Below are positions 22,336-28,711 of a stretch of 28,711 bases of DNA, one piece after another. This stretch comes from an uncultured Clostridia bacterium. Lineage in GTDB: Bacteria > Bacillota > Clostridia > Christensenellales > Borkfalkiaceae. Every line of letters starts with the position of its first letter. Within the stretch, counting starts at the first letter, position 1. The notes beneath the pieces were generated by a model. The model did no database searches. It worked only from the letters and a program-made list of their open reading frames with translations, and had not been told where the DNA came from. The stretch covers positions 1-28,711 of the forward strand of contig CAUHGY010000020.1 in the NCBI GenBank assembly GCA_959605945.1, written 5' to 3'. The position numbers and the translations under genes are program-made.

Positions 22336-24294
22336 TTAAGAACGTTTGATCTTGGCAAAACTGTCTTCTTTGTTAAAGTTTGCATGCTCGAAAATGTATG
22401 CCTTGCGCGCGGCCACTTCGTCACCCATCAGAACGGTTATCAGCCTGTCCGCTTCGGCAGCGTCGTCTATGGTGACGCGCATCAGCGAGCGGGTCTCGGG
22501 ATTCATTGTAGTTTCCCAAAGCTGGGAAGGATCCATTTCTCCGAGACCTTTATAGCGCTGAATCTGGTAACCTTTTCCGACTTTTTCTATCTTTTTCTGC
22601 AGTTCTGCGTCGTCATAGGCATACTCCTCGACTCCGCCTTTATCTTTATAAACTTTATAAAGAGGAGGCATGCCGATATAAACGTGCCCGGCGCTGACAA
22701 GCTCTTTCATATACCTGAAAAAGAACGTCAGAAGAATGGAACGTATGTGAGCCCCGTCCTGATCGGCGTCGGCCAAAATTATCACTTTATGATATTTCAG
22801 ACTTTCGAGATCGAACTCGGAGGCAATGCCTGTGCCCAGCGCGCTGATAATGGTGCGTATCTCTTCATTCTGCAAAATCTGTTCGAGCTTCTTTTTTTCC
22901 ACATTCAGGGGTTTCCCACGCAGCGGAAGTATTGCCTGAAACTGGCGCATGCGCGCCTGCTTGGCGCTGCCGCCCGCCGAATCGCCCTCAACTATAAAAA
23001 GCTCGTTCAGTTCGGGTTTTCTGCCCGAACAGGATGCCAGCTTGCCGACAAGATTCTGTGCATCTATATCCTTTGCCGCACGTGCTATCGCTTTGGCTTT
23101 TTTTGCCGCAAGTCTTACCCTTGCCGCCGCCATCGCCTTATTGATAATGATGTCGAAAACTCTGGCGAGCTTTTTGTTTTTCATCATTTCGCCGAGTTCG
23201 GCGACGGTGACGCTTTCAACCGCAGGCCGCGCTTCGGGATTTCCGAGTTTGGTCTTAGTCTGGCCTTCGAACTGTACGTTCTGCATCTTTATAGAGATGA
23301 TGGCGGTAAGCCCCTCTTTGAAATCATCTCCCAAAAGATTTTCGTCTTTATCTTTAAGATAATTTTTTTCGCGGGCATAATCGTTGAAAGACTTGGTTAT
23401 ACCCGAGCGAAATCCCGTTTCGTGCATGCCCCCTTCGCCTGTCGGTATATTGTTTACGTAAGAATACAGACTGTCCACATAAGCGTCGGTATGCTGTATG
23501 GCAAACTCCACCAAAATGCCGTCTTTTTCGGCTTTTGCATAAAGCGGTTCCTGATACAGCGTACTCTTGCCCTCGTTGAGATATTTAACAAAATCCACAA
23601 TTCCGCCTTCGTATTTGAAAGTCTGGCGGAAATCGGTTTTTTCGTCATAAAACGATATTTCCAGTCCTTTATTCAGAAAAGACAGTTCTTTAAGCCGTTT
23701 CAAAATCGTTTCCGGGTTAAAAGTCACCGTTTCAAAAACCGTGGCATCGGGCTTGAAACGCACAAAAGTACCTTTCTTTTTGGTCTTTACCTTGGTGTCT
23801 TTAAGCGGCGCGACGGGCACGCCCGATTTAACTTTGCCGGTGGCTTTATCGAGATAACTGTGAAATTCCATCTCGAATACAGTATTCTTATATACCTTTA
23901 CTTTAAGCCATTCGGAAAGAGCATTGGTGACAGACGCGCCCACGCCGTGAAGCCCGCCTGAATAATTGTAGTTATCCGAACCGAATTTTCCGCCCGCATG
24001 CAGCTGAGTAAAAACAACCTGAACTCCGGAAACGCCGGCTTTGGGATGAATATCGGTCGGAATTCCCCTGCCGTTGTCCTCGACGGAAGCGCTGCCGTCG
24101 TTATATAAAACAACTTCTATTTTGTCGGCATATCCGTTTGCAGCTTCATCTATGGCGTTATCCACTATCTCCCAAAGAATGTGATGTAACCCTTTAGAGC
24201 TGGTCGTTCCGATATACATTCCCGGACGCATTCTTACGGCGTCAAGCCCTTCGAGTATCCTGATATTTTCCGCATTATACGTATTTTTTGCCAT
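22336..24294 (-). CDS. parE: Type IIA DNA topoisomerase subunit B, probably topoisomerase IV ParE
   Basis: This is the ATPase subunit partner of the A subunit encoded next. From the ATG at 24294 it has 652 residues. The GHKL ATPase has LEGLDAVRMRPGMYIG, EIVDNAIDEA (Mg-binding Asn), VEDNGRGIP and the lid GGLHGVGASVTNALS. The transducer domain follows. The TOPRIM domain shows NELFIVEGDSAGGSAKQ, then PLRGKPLNVEKKK and ADADQDGAHIRSILLTFFF, and the C-terminal block YKGLGEMDPSQLWETTM is complete. The longest frame would start at a TTG at 24318, but that stretch overlaps AAGGAG at 24301-24306, which fits the ATG. The short C-terminus, without the gyrase insert of some Gram-negatives, is usual for Bacillota GyrB and ParE alike, so the subtype rests on the A subunit. 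Confidence 0.88.
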   Translation of the reverse strand: MAKNTYNAENIRILEGLDAVRMRPGMYIGTTSSKGLHHILWEIVDNAIDEAANGYADKIEVVLYNDGSASVEDNGRGIPTDIHPKAGVSGVQVVFTQLHAGGKFGSDNYNYSGGLHGVGASVTNALSEWLKVKVYKNTVFEMEFHSYLDKATGKVKSGVPVAPLKDTKVKTKKKGTFVRFKPDATVFETVTFNPETILKRLKELSFLNKGLEISFYDEKTDFRQTFKYEGGIVDFVKYLNEGKSTLYQEPLYAKAEKDGILVEFAIQHTDAYVDSLYSYVNNIPTGEGGMHETGFRSGITKSFNDYAREKNYLKDKDENLLGDDFKEGLTAIISIKMQNVQFEGQTKTKLGNPEARPAVESVTVAELGEMMKNKKLARVFDIIINKAMAAARVRLAAKKAKAIARAAKDIDAQNLVGKLASCSGRKPELNELFIVEGDSAGGSAKQARMRQFQAILPLRGKPLNVEKKKLEQILQNEEIRTIISALGTGIASEFDLESLKYHKVIILADADQDGAHIRSILLTFFFRYMKELVSAGHVYIGMPPLYKVYKDKGGVEEYAYDDAELQKKIEKVGKGYQIQRYKGLGEMDPSQLWETTMNPETRSLMRVTIDDAAEADRLITVLMGDEVAARKAYIFEHANFNKEDSFAKIKRS

Positions 24295-24300
24295 TGCAAT

Positions 24301-24306
24301 CTCCTT
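24301..24306 (-). promoter_or_regulatory. parE ribosome binding site that decides the start
   Basis: AAGGAG lies 6 nt before the ATG at 24294 and inside the longer TTG-initiated frame, so the protein starts MAKNTYNAENIR. Confidence 0.85.
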
Positions 24307-24324
24307 CCGTTGCCGCAAAAGTCT

Positions 24325-24362
24325 GTCGGCAAAGTGAAAATTCCATACCGAATTTTACCGAC
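24325..24362 (-). promoter_or_regulatory. Stem-loop in the parE 5' leader
   Basis: In the predicted 95-nt leader, GTCGG and CCGAC close a structure whose inner arms AAAATTC and GAATTTT pair over 7 bp around GGTATG. No U-run follows, so it is not a terminator. It could influence mRNA stability or translation, or be chance. Confidence 0.35.
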
Positions 24363-24394
24363 TTTACCCTGTATTATTCTTAAATCTTTTTTGT

Positions 24395-24423
24395 ATTATA
24401 CAATATATTGTGGTTTTTTTCAA
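24395..24423 (-). promoter_or_regulatory. Sigma-A promoter of parE-parC
   Basis: On the minus strand TTGAAA (24423-24418), 17 nt, and a perfect TATAAT (24400-24395) form a near-consensus promoter. The -10 is the centre of a 13-bp palindrome, TTGTAT-T-ATACAA (24391-24403). Confidence 0.85.
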
Positions 24424-24570
24424 GCGCTGCAACCGATTTTTTCATTTTACATGCAGAAAAGAACGTTTAGCATTTATCTTCTGTTACATTATTTTGAAAA
24501 TTTATGCGGCGCGGCATTCGACGGCTTATGGCAAAATTCGACAATATGTTACGATTTGTACCGATTATTG

Positions 24571-24589
24571 TTGTAACAAAATGTTACAA
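24571..24589. promoter_or_regulatory. Palindromic operator upstream of the Xre-type regulator gene
   Basis: TTGTAAC and GTTACAA are perfect 7-bp inverse arms around AAAAT. The right arm overlaps a possible extended -10, TGTTACAAT (24582-24590), whose transcript would start only about 10 nt before the ATG at 24607. GTTAC half-sites also occur at 24483 and 24548. Autorepression by the adjacent regulator is inferred. Confidence 0.6.
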
Positions 24590-24606
24590 TTATCGTAAGG
24601 TAAGAT

Positions 24607-24816
24607 ATGCAGCTGAAAGGACTCAAACAGTTAAGGCGTTTGAAAAAATTGAATCAGCAAAAATTAGCATGGGATTTGCACATTTCGCGCGAGGCTCTTT
24701 CCCATTACGAAACGGGAAGAAACGAACCTTGCCTTGAACTGCTTCTTGCCATGAGCCGTTATTTCAACGTTTCGGTCGATTATCTTATTACGGGAGAAGA
24801 ATTCAAAAAACGCTGA
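24607..24816 (+). CDS. Xre/Cro-CI family helix-turn-helix regulator
   Basis: The 69-residue protein consists of little more than a Cro/CI-type DNA-binding domain. It begins MQLKGLKQLRRLKKLNQ, the helix-turn-helix is QQKLAWDLHISREALSHYETGR (about 18-39), and it ends with the usual PCLELLLAMSRYFNVSVDYLITG. No effector domain is present. TAAGG lies just upstream of the ATG. The gene is divergent from parE, with a perfect palindrome over its probable promoter and a very strong terminator 33 nt after its stop. Small stand-alone members often repress themselves and neighbours, but the targets here are unknown. Confidence 0.9.
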   Translation: MQLKGLKQLRRLKKLNQQKLAWDLHISREALSHYETGRNEPCLELLLAMSRYFNVSVDYLITGEEFKKR

Positions 24817-24848
24817 TTTATAACAGATATTTCCGAAACTTTCTGCAT

Positions 24849-24891
24849 AAAAGCCACGCTCCCGCGCGTTTTGCGCGGGAGCGTGGCTTTT
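24849..24891. terminator. Strong bidirectional intrinsic terminator
   Basis: AAAAGCCACGCTCCCGCGC and GCGCGGGAGCGTGGCTTTT pair perfectly over 19 bp around GTTTT. T-runs exist on both strands, so it can serve the regulator gene and the minus-strand genes that converge on it. Confidence 0.92.
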
Positions 24892-24916
24892 TAAATAATT
24901 TTCAGTTTTTATAAGC

Positions 24917-24937
24917 GTCGGTAAGATTTAAACCGAC
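24917..24937 (-). terminator. Weak hairpin after the small ORF and reductase gene
   Basis: On the minus strand GTCGGT and ACCGAC pair over 6 bp, followed by GCTTATAAAAAC. It is a poor terminator and the larger one at 24849 follows shortly after. Confidence 0.3.
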
Positions 24938-24984
24938 ATAATTTTCCGCACAGATCAATTCATCGTTACGGAATATTTGACAAG

Positions 24985-25119
24985 TCACGCTTTTTCGCGT
25001 TTTCTCTCCTTTCTTTTAAGTTCTTTTATGCTCTTGCCCGAATATGCGTCTTTTAAATATTCGAAGAAAAAAGCCTGAAAAAGCATATTGTCTCTGTCGT
25101 CAAACCCGTTGTTGTTCAT
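24985..25119 (-). CDS. Small hypothetical ORF, 44 residues
   Basis: From ATG at 25119 the minus strand encodes 44 residues starting MNNNGFDDRDNM. An aromatic stretch, FQAFFFEYLKDAY, and a very basic tail, KELKRKERKREKA, follow. It begins 19 nt after the aldo/keto reductase stop. No ribosome binding site is seen and I recognise no family. The longer frame to 25227 only reads through the reductase gene. It may be a real short gene or chance. Confidence 0.33.
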   Translation of the reverse strand: MNNNGFDDRDNMLFQAFFFEYLKDAYSGKSIKELKRKERKREKA

Positions 25120-25138
25120 GCTTTTAGTGTGCGCAGTT

Positions 25139-26059
25139 TTACGGAAGAATATGTCCTGCTGCCAAATAAACTTTATACCAGTCTTCCCGTGAAATATATA
25201 CGTCGGCGCCTTTCGCCGCCGCAACAAGCCTTTTTCCGTTCATTGTTCCGGTTATCATCTGCATGTCGGCCGGATGACGCAAAATCCAGGCGCTTACAAC
25301 GCCTTCGCTATCCAAACCGTATTTTTCGGCAATTCTGTTTATTTCGGCATTCAGCTCCGTGAATTTTCCGTTGCCGAGATACGAACCTTCAAAGTTTCCG
25401 TACTGATACGGCGACCACGCCTGAACGGTAATTTTATTGATTCTGCAATAATCGAGAACATGCCCGTCTCTGTCTGCGGCATCCTTAGATGTCATATTGG
25501 TTTCTATGCCGCTTGAAATCATGCCGGCATGCACAGGCGAAAAACGCAGTTGATTAACGGTCAGCTGCTGTCTGACTGAATGCCTCAGCAATTCGATTTG
25601 CATGGCGTTGAAATTTGAAACACCGAAAAAACGCACTTTTCCCGCCCGTTCGAGCGATAAAAACGCTTCCGCAACTTCATCGGGATCGCAAAGCGCGTCG
25701 GGACGGTGCAGCAGCAGTGCGTCAAGATAATCGGTGCCGAGCCGTTTAAGACTGTTCTCAACCGAACGCACTATGTGTTCGCGGGAAAAATCATACATGA
25801 CCCCCGGCACAATACCGCATTTGCTCTGAATAAAAATACCGTCTCTCGGCACTCTCAGCTCCTTAATTTCTTTGCCGAAGATACTTTCGCACTCGCCGCG
25901 GCCGTAAATATCGGCATGATCGAAAAAATTCATACCGTTCTCGAGCGCGGTTTGTATAAATGACTTTCTCTTATTCTCTTCAAGCCCGTTCAAACGCATG
26001 CATCCAACTGCCACGGCCGGCACCTTTAAGCCGGTATTTCCCAAAGAAACGTACCTCAT
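25139..26059 (-). CDS. Aldo/keto reductase, YdhF-like
   Basis: This NADPH-dependent (beta/alpha)8-barrel oxidoreductase has 306 residues from the ATG at 26059. The catalytic tetrad is visible: D47 and Y52 in FFDHADIYG, K80 in QSKCG and H118 in LLLHRPD. The sequences GVSNFNAMQIELL and VSAWILRHPADMQMITGTMN are typical of the family branch represented by YdhF. The longer frame would start at a TTG at 26077, but AAGGGAG at 26066-26072 is placed for the ATG and the start MRYVSLGNTGLKVPAV is the usual one. A terminator separates it from the phoR gene upstream, so it probably has its own promoter, which I cannot see. The carbonyl substrate is unknown. Confidence 0.92.
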   Translation of the reverse strand: MRYVSLGNTGLKVPAVAVGCMRLNGLEENKRKSFIQTALENGMNFFDHADIYGRGECESIFGKEIKELRVPRDGIFIQSKCGIVPGVMYDFSREHIVRSVENSLKRLGTDYLDALLLHRPDALCDPDEVAEAFLSLERAGKVRFFGVSNFNAMQIELLRHSVRQQLTVNQLRFSPVHAGMISSGIETNMTSKDAADRDGHVLDYCRINKITVQAWSPYQYGNFEGSYLGNGKFTELNAEINRIAEKYGLDSEGVVSAWILRHPADMQMITGTMNGKRLVAAAKGADVYISREDWYKVYLAAGHILP

Positions 26060-26065
26060 GTTTTT

Positions 26066-26072
26066 CTCCCTT
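26066..26072 (-). promoter_or_regulatory. Aldo/keto reductase ribosome binding site that decides the start
   Basis: AAGGGAG lies 6 nt before the ATG at 26059 and within the extra codons of the longer frame, so the shorter protein is right. Confidence 0.85.
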
Positions 26073-26084
26073 TGCAAAAATTTT

Positions 26085-26111
26085 ACCGCCGCGGTTACCG
26101 GAGGCGGCGGT
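26085..26111 (-). terminator. Terminator after phoR
   Basis: On the minus strand ACCGCCGC and GCGGCGGT pair over 8 bp around an 11-nt loop, followed by AAAATTTTT. It begins 10 nt past the phoR stop and isolates the phosphate operon from the reductase gene. Confidence 0.7.
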
Positions 26112-26121
26112 TTGTCTGTTT

Positions 26122-27819
26122 TTATTCAAAATGTTCGTTATCCGCACTGCTCATGGTTACCGTCACCGAAGTGCCCGCACCGAGTTTGGATTTTAACGAA
26201 ATGTCCGCGCCGTAAATTTCGCAGATATGTTTAACTATCGCCAGTCCCAGACCTGTGCCGCCCGTCGCGCGCGAGCGGGAAGCGTCTACACGGTAAAAAC
26301 GCTCGAAAATACGGCTCTGATGCTCTGAATCAATGCCGATACCAGTATCTTTCACTTTAATTTTAACTTTGCCTTGTTCTTCGGAAATGACTACGCTTGC
26401 CGAACCGCCGTCCACGTTATAACGCACTGCATTTTCCGCAAGATTCTTGATCAGCTCGTATATATGCTCGCGTACAGCGAAAACGCAAGCGTCCCCCGCC
26501 ACTTTCAACGCAACGTTTCGGCTTTCCGCAAGCGGTTTTAAACTTTCCGCAACATCGCCCGCAACTTCTCCGAGAGAAACCCGCTCCGCCCGCTCTTTGT
26601 CAAAACCGGAATTTTCAAGTTTGCTGAGATTGAGCATATCGTCGATGAGTTTGACCATTCTGCCGGTTTCTTTATCGATTTTCGCCGAATACTCTTTCAC
26701 CGTTCCGCTGTCTGTGCTCAAAGAAACCAGATCGTTAAAGCCCTTTATAGCCGTAAGCGGCGTTTTAAGTTCGTGAGAAGCGTTTGCAAAAAACTGCAGC
26801 CGCATCTCTTCGCCTTTAGTCTGAGCGGTTATATCGGTCAACACCGCTATAATTAAATCCCCGTCGGTATAGCGCATTGTGCAAAGATACCGCCCGCTGC
26901 CGACATCCATCCTGAAAATGCTGCCGTTTTTGTTTTCGGCGCAGCTTTGAGCGGCGGATAAAAACTTTCTGTCCGACGTGAGGACGGCAATATCTTTACC
27001 CGCAAAGTCTTTTACTCCGAACAGCGTCTGCGCGCGCAGATTAAGCGCTTCTATCGAAAGATCTTTGCCGAACACCGCAATACCGTCCGAAACGTTTTTG
27101 AATATATAATCGAGTTTATCTTTTTCACCGCGAACGGCAGTGATGCTTTTTTCAAGCTTTTCTCCAATGCCGTTAATACCCGAAAGCATTTCGTTCACTT
27201 CCAGATCGTCCGTCATCGGCGGAACGCCGGAATATCTCCCGCTGCCGATCAGCGAAATGCTCTCCTTGACTTTCTGCAACGGCTTTAAAAGATAACCCGA
27301 AAAAAATATGCTCGCCGTAACCGACGCCGCAAGCGCGATAAACATTATCGCAAGCGACAGCGGAAGCGTTTTGCTTATGTAAGAATTGACGCTGTTCACG
27401 GGAATCGACACCCGAACGAAAACATACGAATCGCCGAATTCGGTTTTGAGAGCGTAATACATCATTTCGCGTCCCATGCTTTCGCTGTATCTGGTGACAG
27501 CCCTCGGTTCGTCATTCAATGCGGCTTGAATTTCTTCCCTGTCCATATGATTTTCGAAATTCGAAACATCCTGTCTTTCGCTGTCTGCAATCACTTTTCC
27601 GGTAGCGTCAACTATAGTTACACGTATATCCGGCTCCGCTTTTTCATAATAATCGGTCTCGCCGGTATATTCATTGGAATAAATTGACGTTATCTGCATT
27701 ATCTTTTGTTCGGCCGCATCATACTGATTGCTTTTAGTAACCAGCAGCCCTAAAAGAAACATAAAGAAAAGTGCAGTGAAAACTATTATTGTATTAAAAA
27801 TTACTATTCTCTTTTTCAT
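26122..27819 (-). CDS. phoR: PhoR-like sensor histidine kinase
   Basis: The 565-residue membrane kinase has transmembrane helices at about 5-27 and 151-174, enclosing an extracytoplasmic domain of roughly 120 residues. HAMP (about 175-226) and PAS (about 235-330) domains follow. The phosphoacceptor is H349 in FFANASHELKTPLTAIKG. The ATP domain has the N-box NLAENAVRYN (N463), G1 DTGIGI (491-496), F-box IFERFYRVD and G2 GGTGLGLAIV (520-529). This HAMP-PAS-HisKA order is the PhoR plan. Its ATG overlaps the regulator stop by 4 nt, so the two are translationally coupled. With phoU just upstream in the operon, phosphate limitation is the probable signal, sensed through the Pst transporter and PhoU, though sequence alone does not prove it. 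Confidence 0.9.
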   Translation of the reverse strand: MKKRIVIFNTIIVFTALFFMFLLGLLVTKSNQYDAAEQKIMQITSIYSNEYTGETDYYEKAEPDIRVTIVDATGKVIADSERQDVSNFENHMDREEIQAALNDEPRAVTRYSESMGREMMYYALKTEFGDSYVFVRVSIPVNSVNSYISKTLPLSLAIMFIALAASVTASIFFSGYLLKPLQKVKESISLIGSGRYSGVPPMTDDLEVNEMLSGINGIGEKLEKSITAVRGEKDKLDYIFKNVSDGIAVFGKDLSIEALNLRAQTLFGVKDFAGKDIAVLTSDRKFLSAAQSCAENKNGSIFRMDVGSGRYLCTMRYTDGDLIIAVLTDITAQTKGEEMRLQFFANASHELKTPLTAIKGFNDLVSLSTDSGTVKEYSAKIDKETGRMVKLIDDMLNLSKLENSGFDKERAERVSLGEVAGDVAESLKPLAESRNVALKVAGDACVFAVREHIYELIKNLAENAVRYNVDGGSASVVISEEQGKVKIKVKDTGIGIDSEHQSRIFERFYRVDASRSRATGGTGLGLAIVKHICEIYGADISLKSKLGAGTSVTVTMSSADNEHFE

Positions 27820-28487
27820 ACAAGCGAATACCCCACTCCCCTGACAGTGGAAATTTTTGCACTGCTGCCGGAAATGGCTTTCCTTACCGCCGCTATGTGA
27901 ATATCAAGCGTGCGCGTTTCGCCGAAAAAGTCATCTCCCCACACTATGTTTATTATCTCATCGCGGGTGACGACATCCGGAGCAGCTTTTACGAGCAACC
28001 TCAGTATGCCGTATTCCTTCAACGTAAGTTCGGCAGACCTTCCCGCAACTTTCACTTCGTGTCTGCCGTCGTCCACCGACAGATCTTTATAAGTCCACAC
28101 GCGCCTCTCGGCCGTCTTTCTCAAATTGGCATTGACGCGGGCTATCAGTTCAAGCACGCCGAACGGCTTTGCAATATAGTCTCCCGCGCCGAGATTAAGT
28201 CCCTTTACTTTACTTATTTCTTCGCCTTTGGCGGAAACCATAATAACGGGTATCTCTGACGTTGCCGGCTCGTTTTTCAGATTTTTGAGAATGGAATATC
28301 CGTCGGCGCCGTCAAGCATTATGTCAAGAATCACCAGATCCGGAAGGCGCTTTGACAGAGCTGCAAAAAGACTTTCTCCGCAATCGAAGCATTCTGTTTC
28401 GAATCCCGCTCCGGTGAGCGCGCACGAATACAACTCGCGAATATTTTCTTCGTCGTCAACCGCATAAATCAAACGTTTTTCCGCCAT
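27816..28487 (-). CDS. phoP: OmpR/PhoB-family response regulator
   Basis: The 223-residue regulator has a receiver domain (about 4-118) with the acidic pair D11-D12, phosphoacceptor D55 in LVILDIML, S85 in VIMVSAKG and K107 in IAKPFG. A winged-helix OmpR-type DNA-binding domain follows (about 128-223, with LTLKEYGILRLL, VVTRDEIINIVW and the end ISTVRGVGYSLV). AAAGG lies 8 nt before the ATG. It follows phoU by 11 nt and overlaps the kinase gene by 4 nt. It would activate phosphate-scavenging genes when phosphorylated by the kinase. phoP and phoB are both used for this gene in Bacillota. Confidence 0.92.
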   Translation of the reverse strand: MAEKRLIYAVDDEENIRELYSCALTGAGFETECFDCGESLFAALSKRLPDLVILDIMLDGADGYSILKNLKNEPATSEIPVIMVSAKGEEISKVKGLNLGAGDYIAKPFGVLELIARVNANLRKTAERRVWTYKDLSVDDGRHEVKVAGRSAELTLKEYGILRLLVKAAPDVVTRDEIINIVWGDDFFGETRTLDIHIAAVRKAISGSSAKISTVRGVGYSLV

Positions 28488-28498
28488 AACTTTTACCT

Positions 28499-28711
28499 TT
28501 AACCGATTTTATGAAAACCTGTGCAGGCATATTCGACCCACTCTCCGATATTAACGGCATGGTCGGCAATGCGTTCCAGGTATTTTGCTATCATCATGAA
28601 AAGAATAGCCTGATCGGCATTCTTTCCGTCTTTTTTTATCAGTTCAACCAGTTCTTTTTTTATCGTATCGAAAAGTTCGTCGACCCTGTCGTCCCGCTCC
28701 GAAAGCGAACG
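28499..28711 (-). CDS. phoU: Phosphate-signalling protein PhoU, C-terminal fragment at window edge
   Basis: The last 70 residues of PhoU are visible, with the N-terminus outside the window. The sequence includes DELFDTIKKELVELI, then AILFMMIAKYLERIADHAVN and IGEWVEYACTG before TAA at 28499-28501. The E-R-I-A-D-H-A-x-N-I motif is one of the two metal-binding repeats of PhoU helical bundles. PhoU links the Pst phosphate transporter to the PhoR kinase and suppresses it when phosphate is plentiful. It is followed by the regulator and kinase, as in many clostridial pst-phoU-phoPR clusters, so pst genes may lie just beyond the right edge. Confidence 0.95.
   Translation of the reverse strand, partial: RSLSERDDRVDELFDTIKKELVELIKKDGKNADQAILFMMIAKYLERIADHAVNIGEWVEYACTGFHKIG

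Noticed and set aside
22384..23961. Long open frame (525 codons) opposite parE
   Set aside because: It lies wholly antisense to a strongly conserved topoisomerase gene, has no family features, and is a shadow caused by codon bias.
24985..25227. 80-codon form of the small ORF
   Set aside because: Its first half only reads through the end of the aldo/keto reductase gene in another frame.
1..28711. CRISPR arrays, insertion sequences, prophage or defence islands
   Set aside because: No regularly spaced repeats, transposase, integrase or phage structural genes were found on either strand; the solitary methyltransferase and the Xre regulator alone are not enough.

Overview
The window looks like chromosomal core of an endospore-forming, low-to-mid GC member of the Bacillota, class Clostridia. 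The reasons are SpoIIE, a meso-diaminopimelate dehydrogenase, strong AAGGAG ribosome binding sites, TTGAAA/TATAAT promoters and many intrinsic terminators. A gut lineage such as the Christensenellales is a guess from style only. I see no insertion sequence, prophage, CRISPR array, tRNA or rRNA. Almost all of the sequence is accounted for by about 22 protein genes plus regulatory spacers.

Layout. Positions 1-4910 (minus strand) hold a branched-chain amino acid operon ilvB-ilvN-ilvC-ilvD. It has a strong promoter and a 5' leader with a short Val/Leu/Ile-rich reading frame followed by an intrinsic terminator; ilvD runs off the left edge. Positions 4956-7670 (minus) hold ddh, a membrane-anchored ComEC-like metallo-beta-lactamase-fold protein, and a family-6-type DNA-deoxyinosine/uracil glycosylase that overlaps the gene before it. 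spoIIE (7885-10170, plus) stands alone, with a candidate Spo0A box upstream and a terminator over its stop codon. Positions 10348-14118 (minus) hold an HI0933/YhiN-type flavoprotein, rho with a long polar insertion, and a DNA methyltransferase starting 2 nt after the rho stop. A 91-residue membrane-anchored protein with its own promoter and terminator follows (14198-14473, plus).

Positions 14507-16844 (minus) hold argS and a HAD phosphatase, divergent from ychF (16966-18063, plus). A YqhD/BdhA-type iron alcohol dehydrogenase (18422-19591, minus) lies behind a 303-bp spacer with a 10-bp inverted repeat. Positions 19895-24294 (minus) hold a type IIA topoisomerase B-A subunit pair, probably topoisomerase IV. 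A 69-residue Xre-type repressor (24607-24816, plus) starts just after a perfect palindrome and ends at a strong bidirectional terminator. Positions 24985-26059 (minus) hold an aldo/keto reductase and a doubtful small ORF. Positions 26122-28711 (minus) hold the end of phoU and a PhoP-PhoR type two-component system, the usual phosphate-sensing block.

I do not see a clear-cut new defence or biosynthetic system. The parts most worth following up are the ilvB leader, which looks like peptide-dependent attenuation, the rho-methyltransferase coupling with the disordered insertion in Rho, the ComEC-like protein/glycosylase overlap, and the inverted repeat ahead of the alcohol dehydrogenase. Four starts were moved from the longest ORF to the ribosome-binding-site-supported or better-placed ATG (ilvC, ilvN, parE, aldo/keto reductase).
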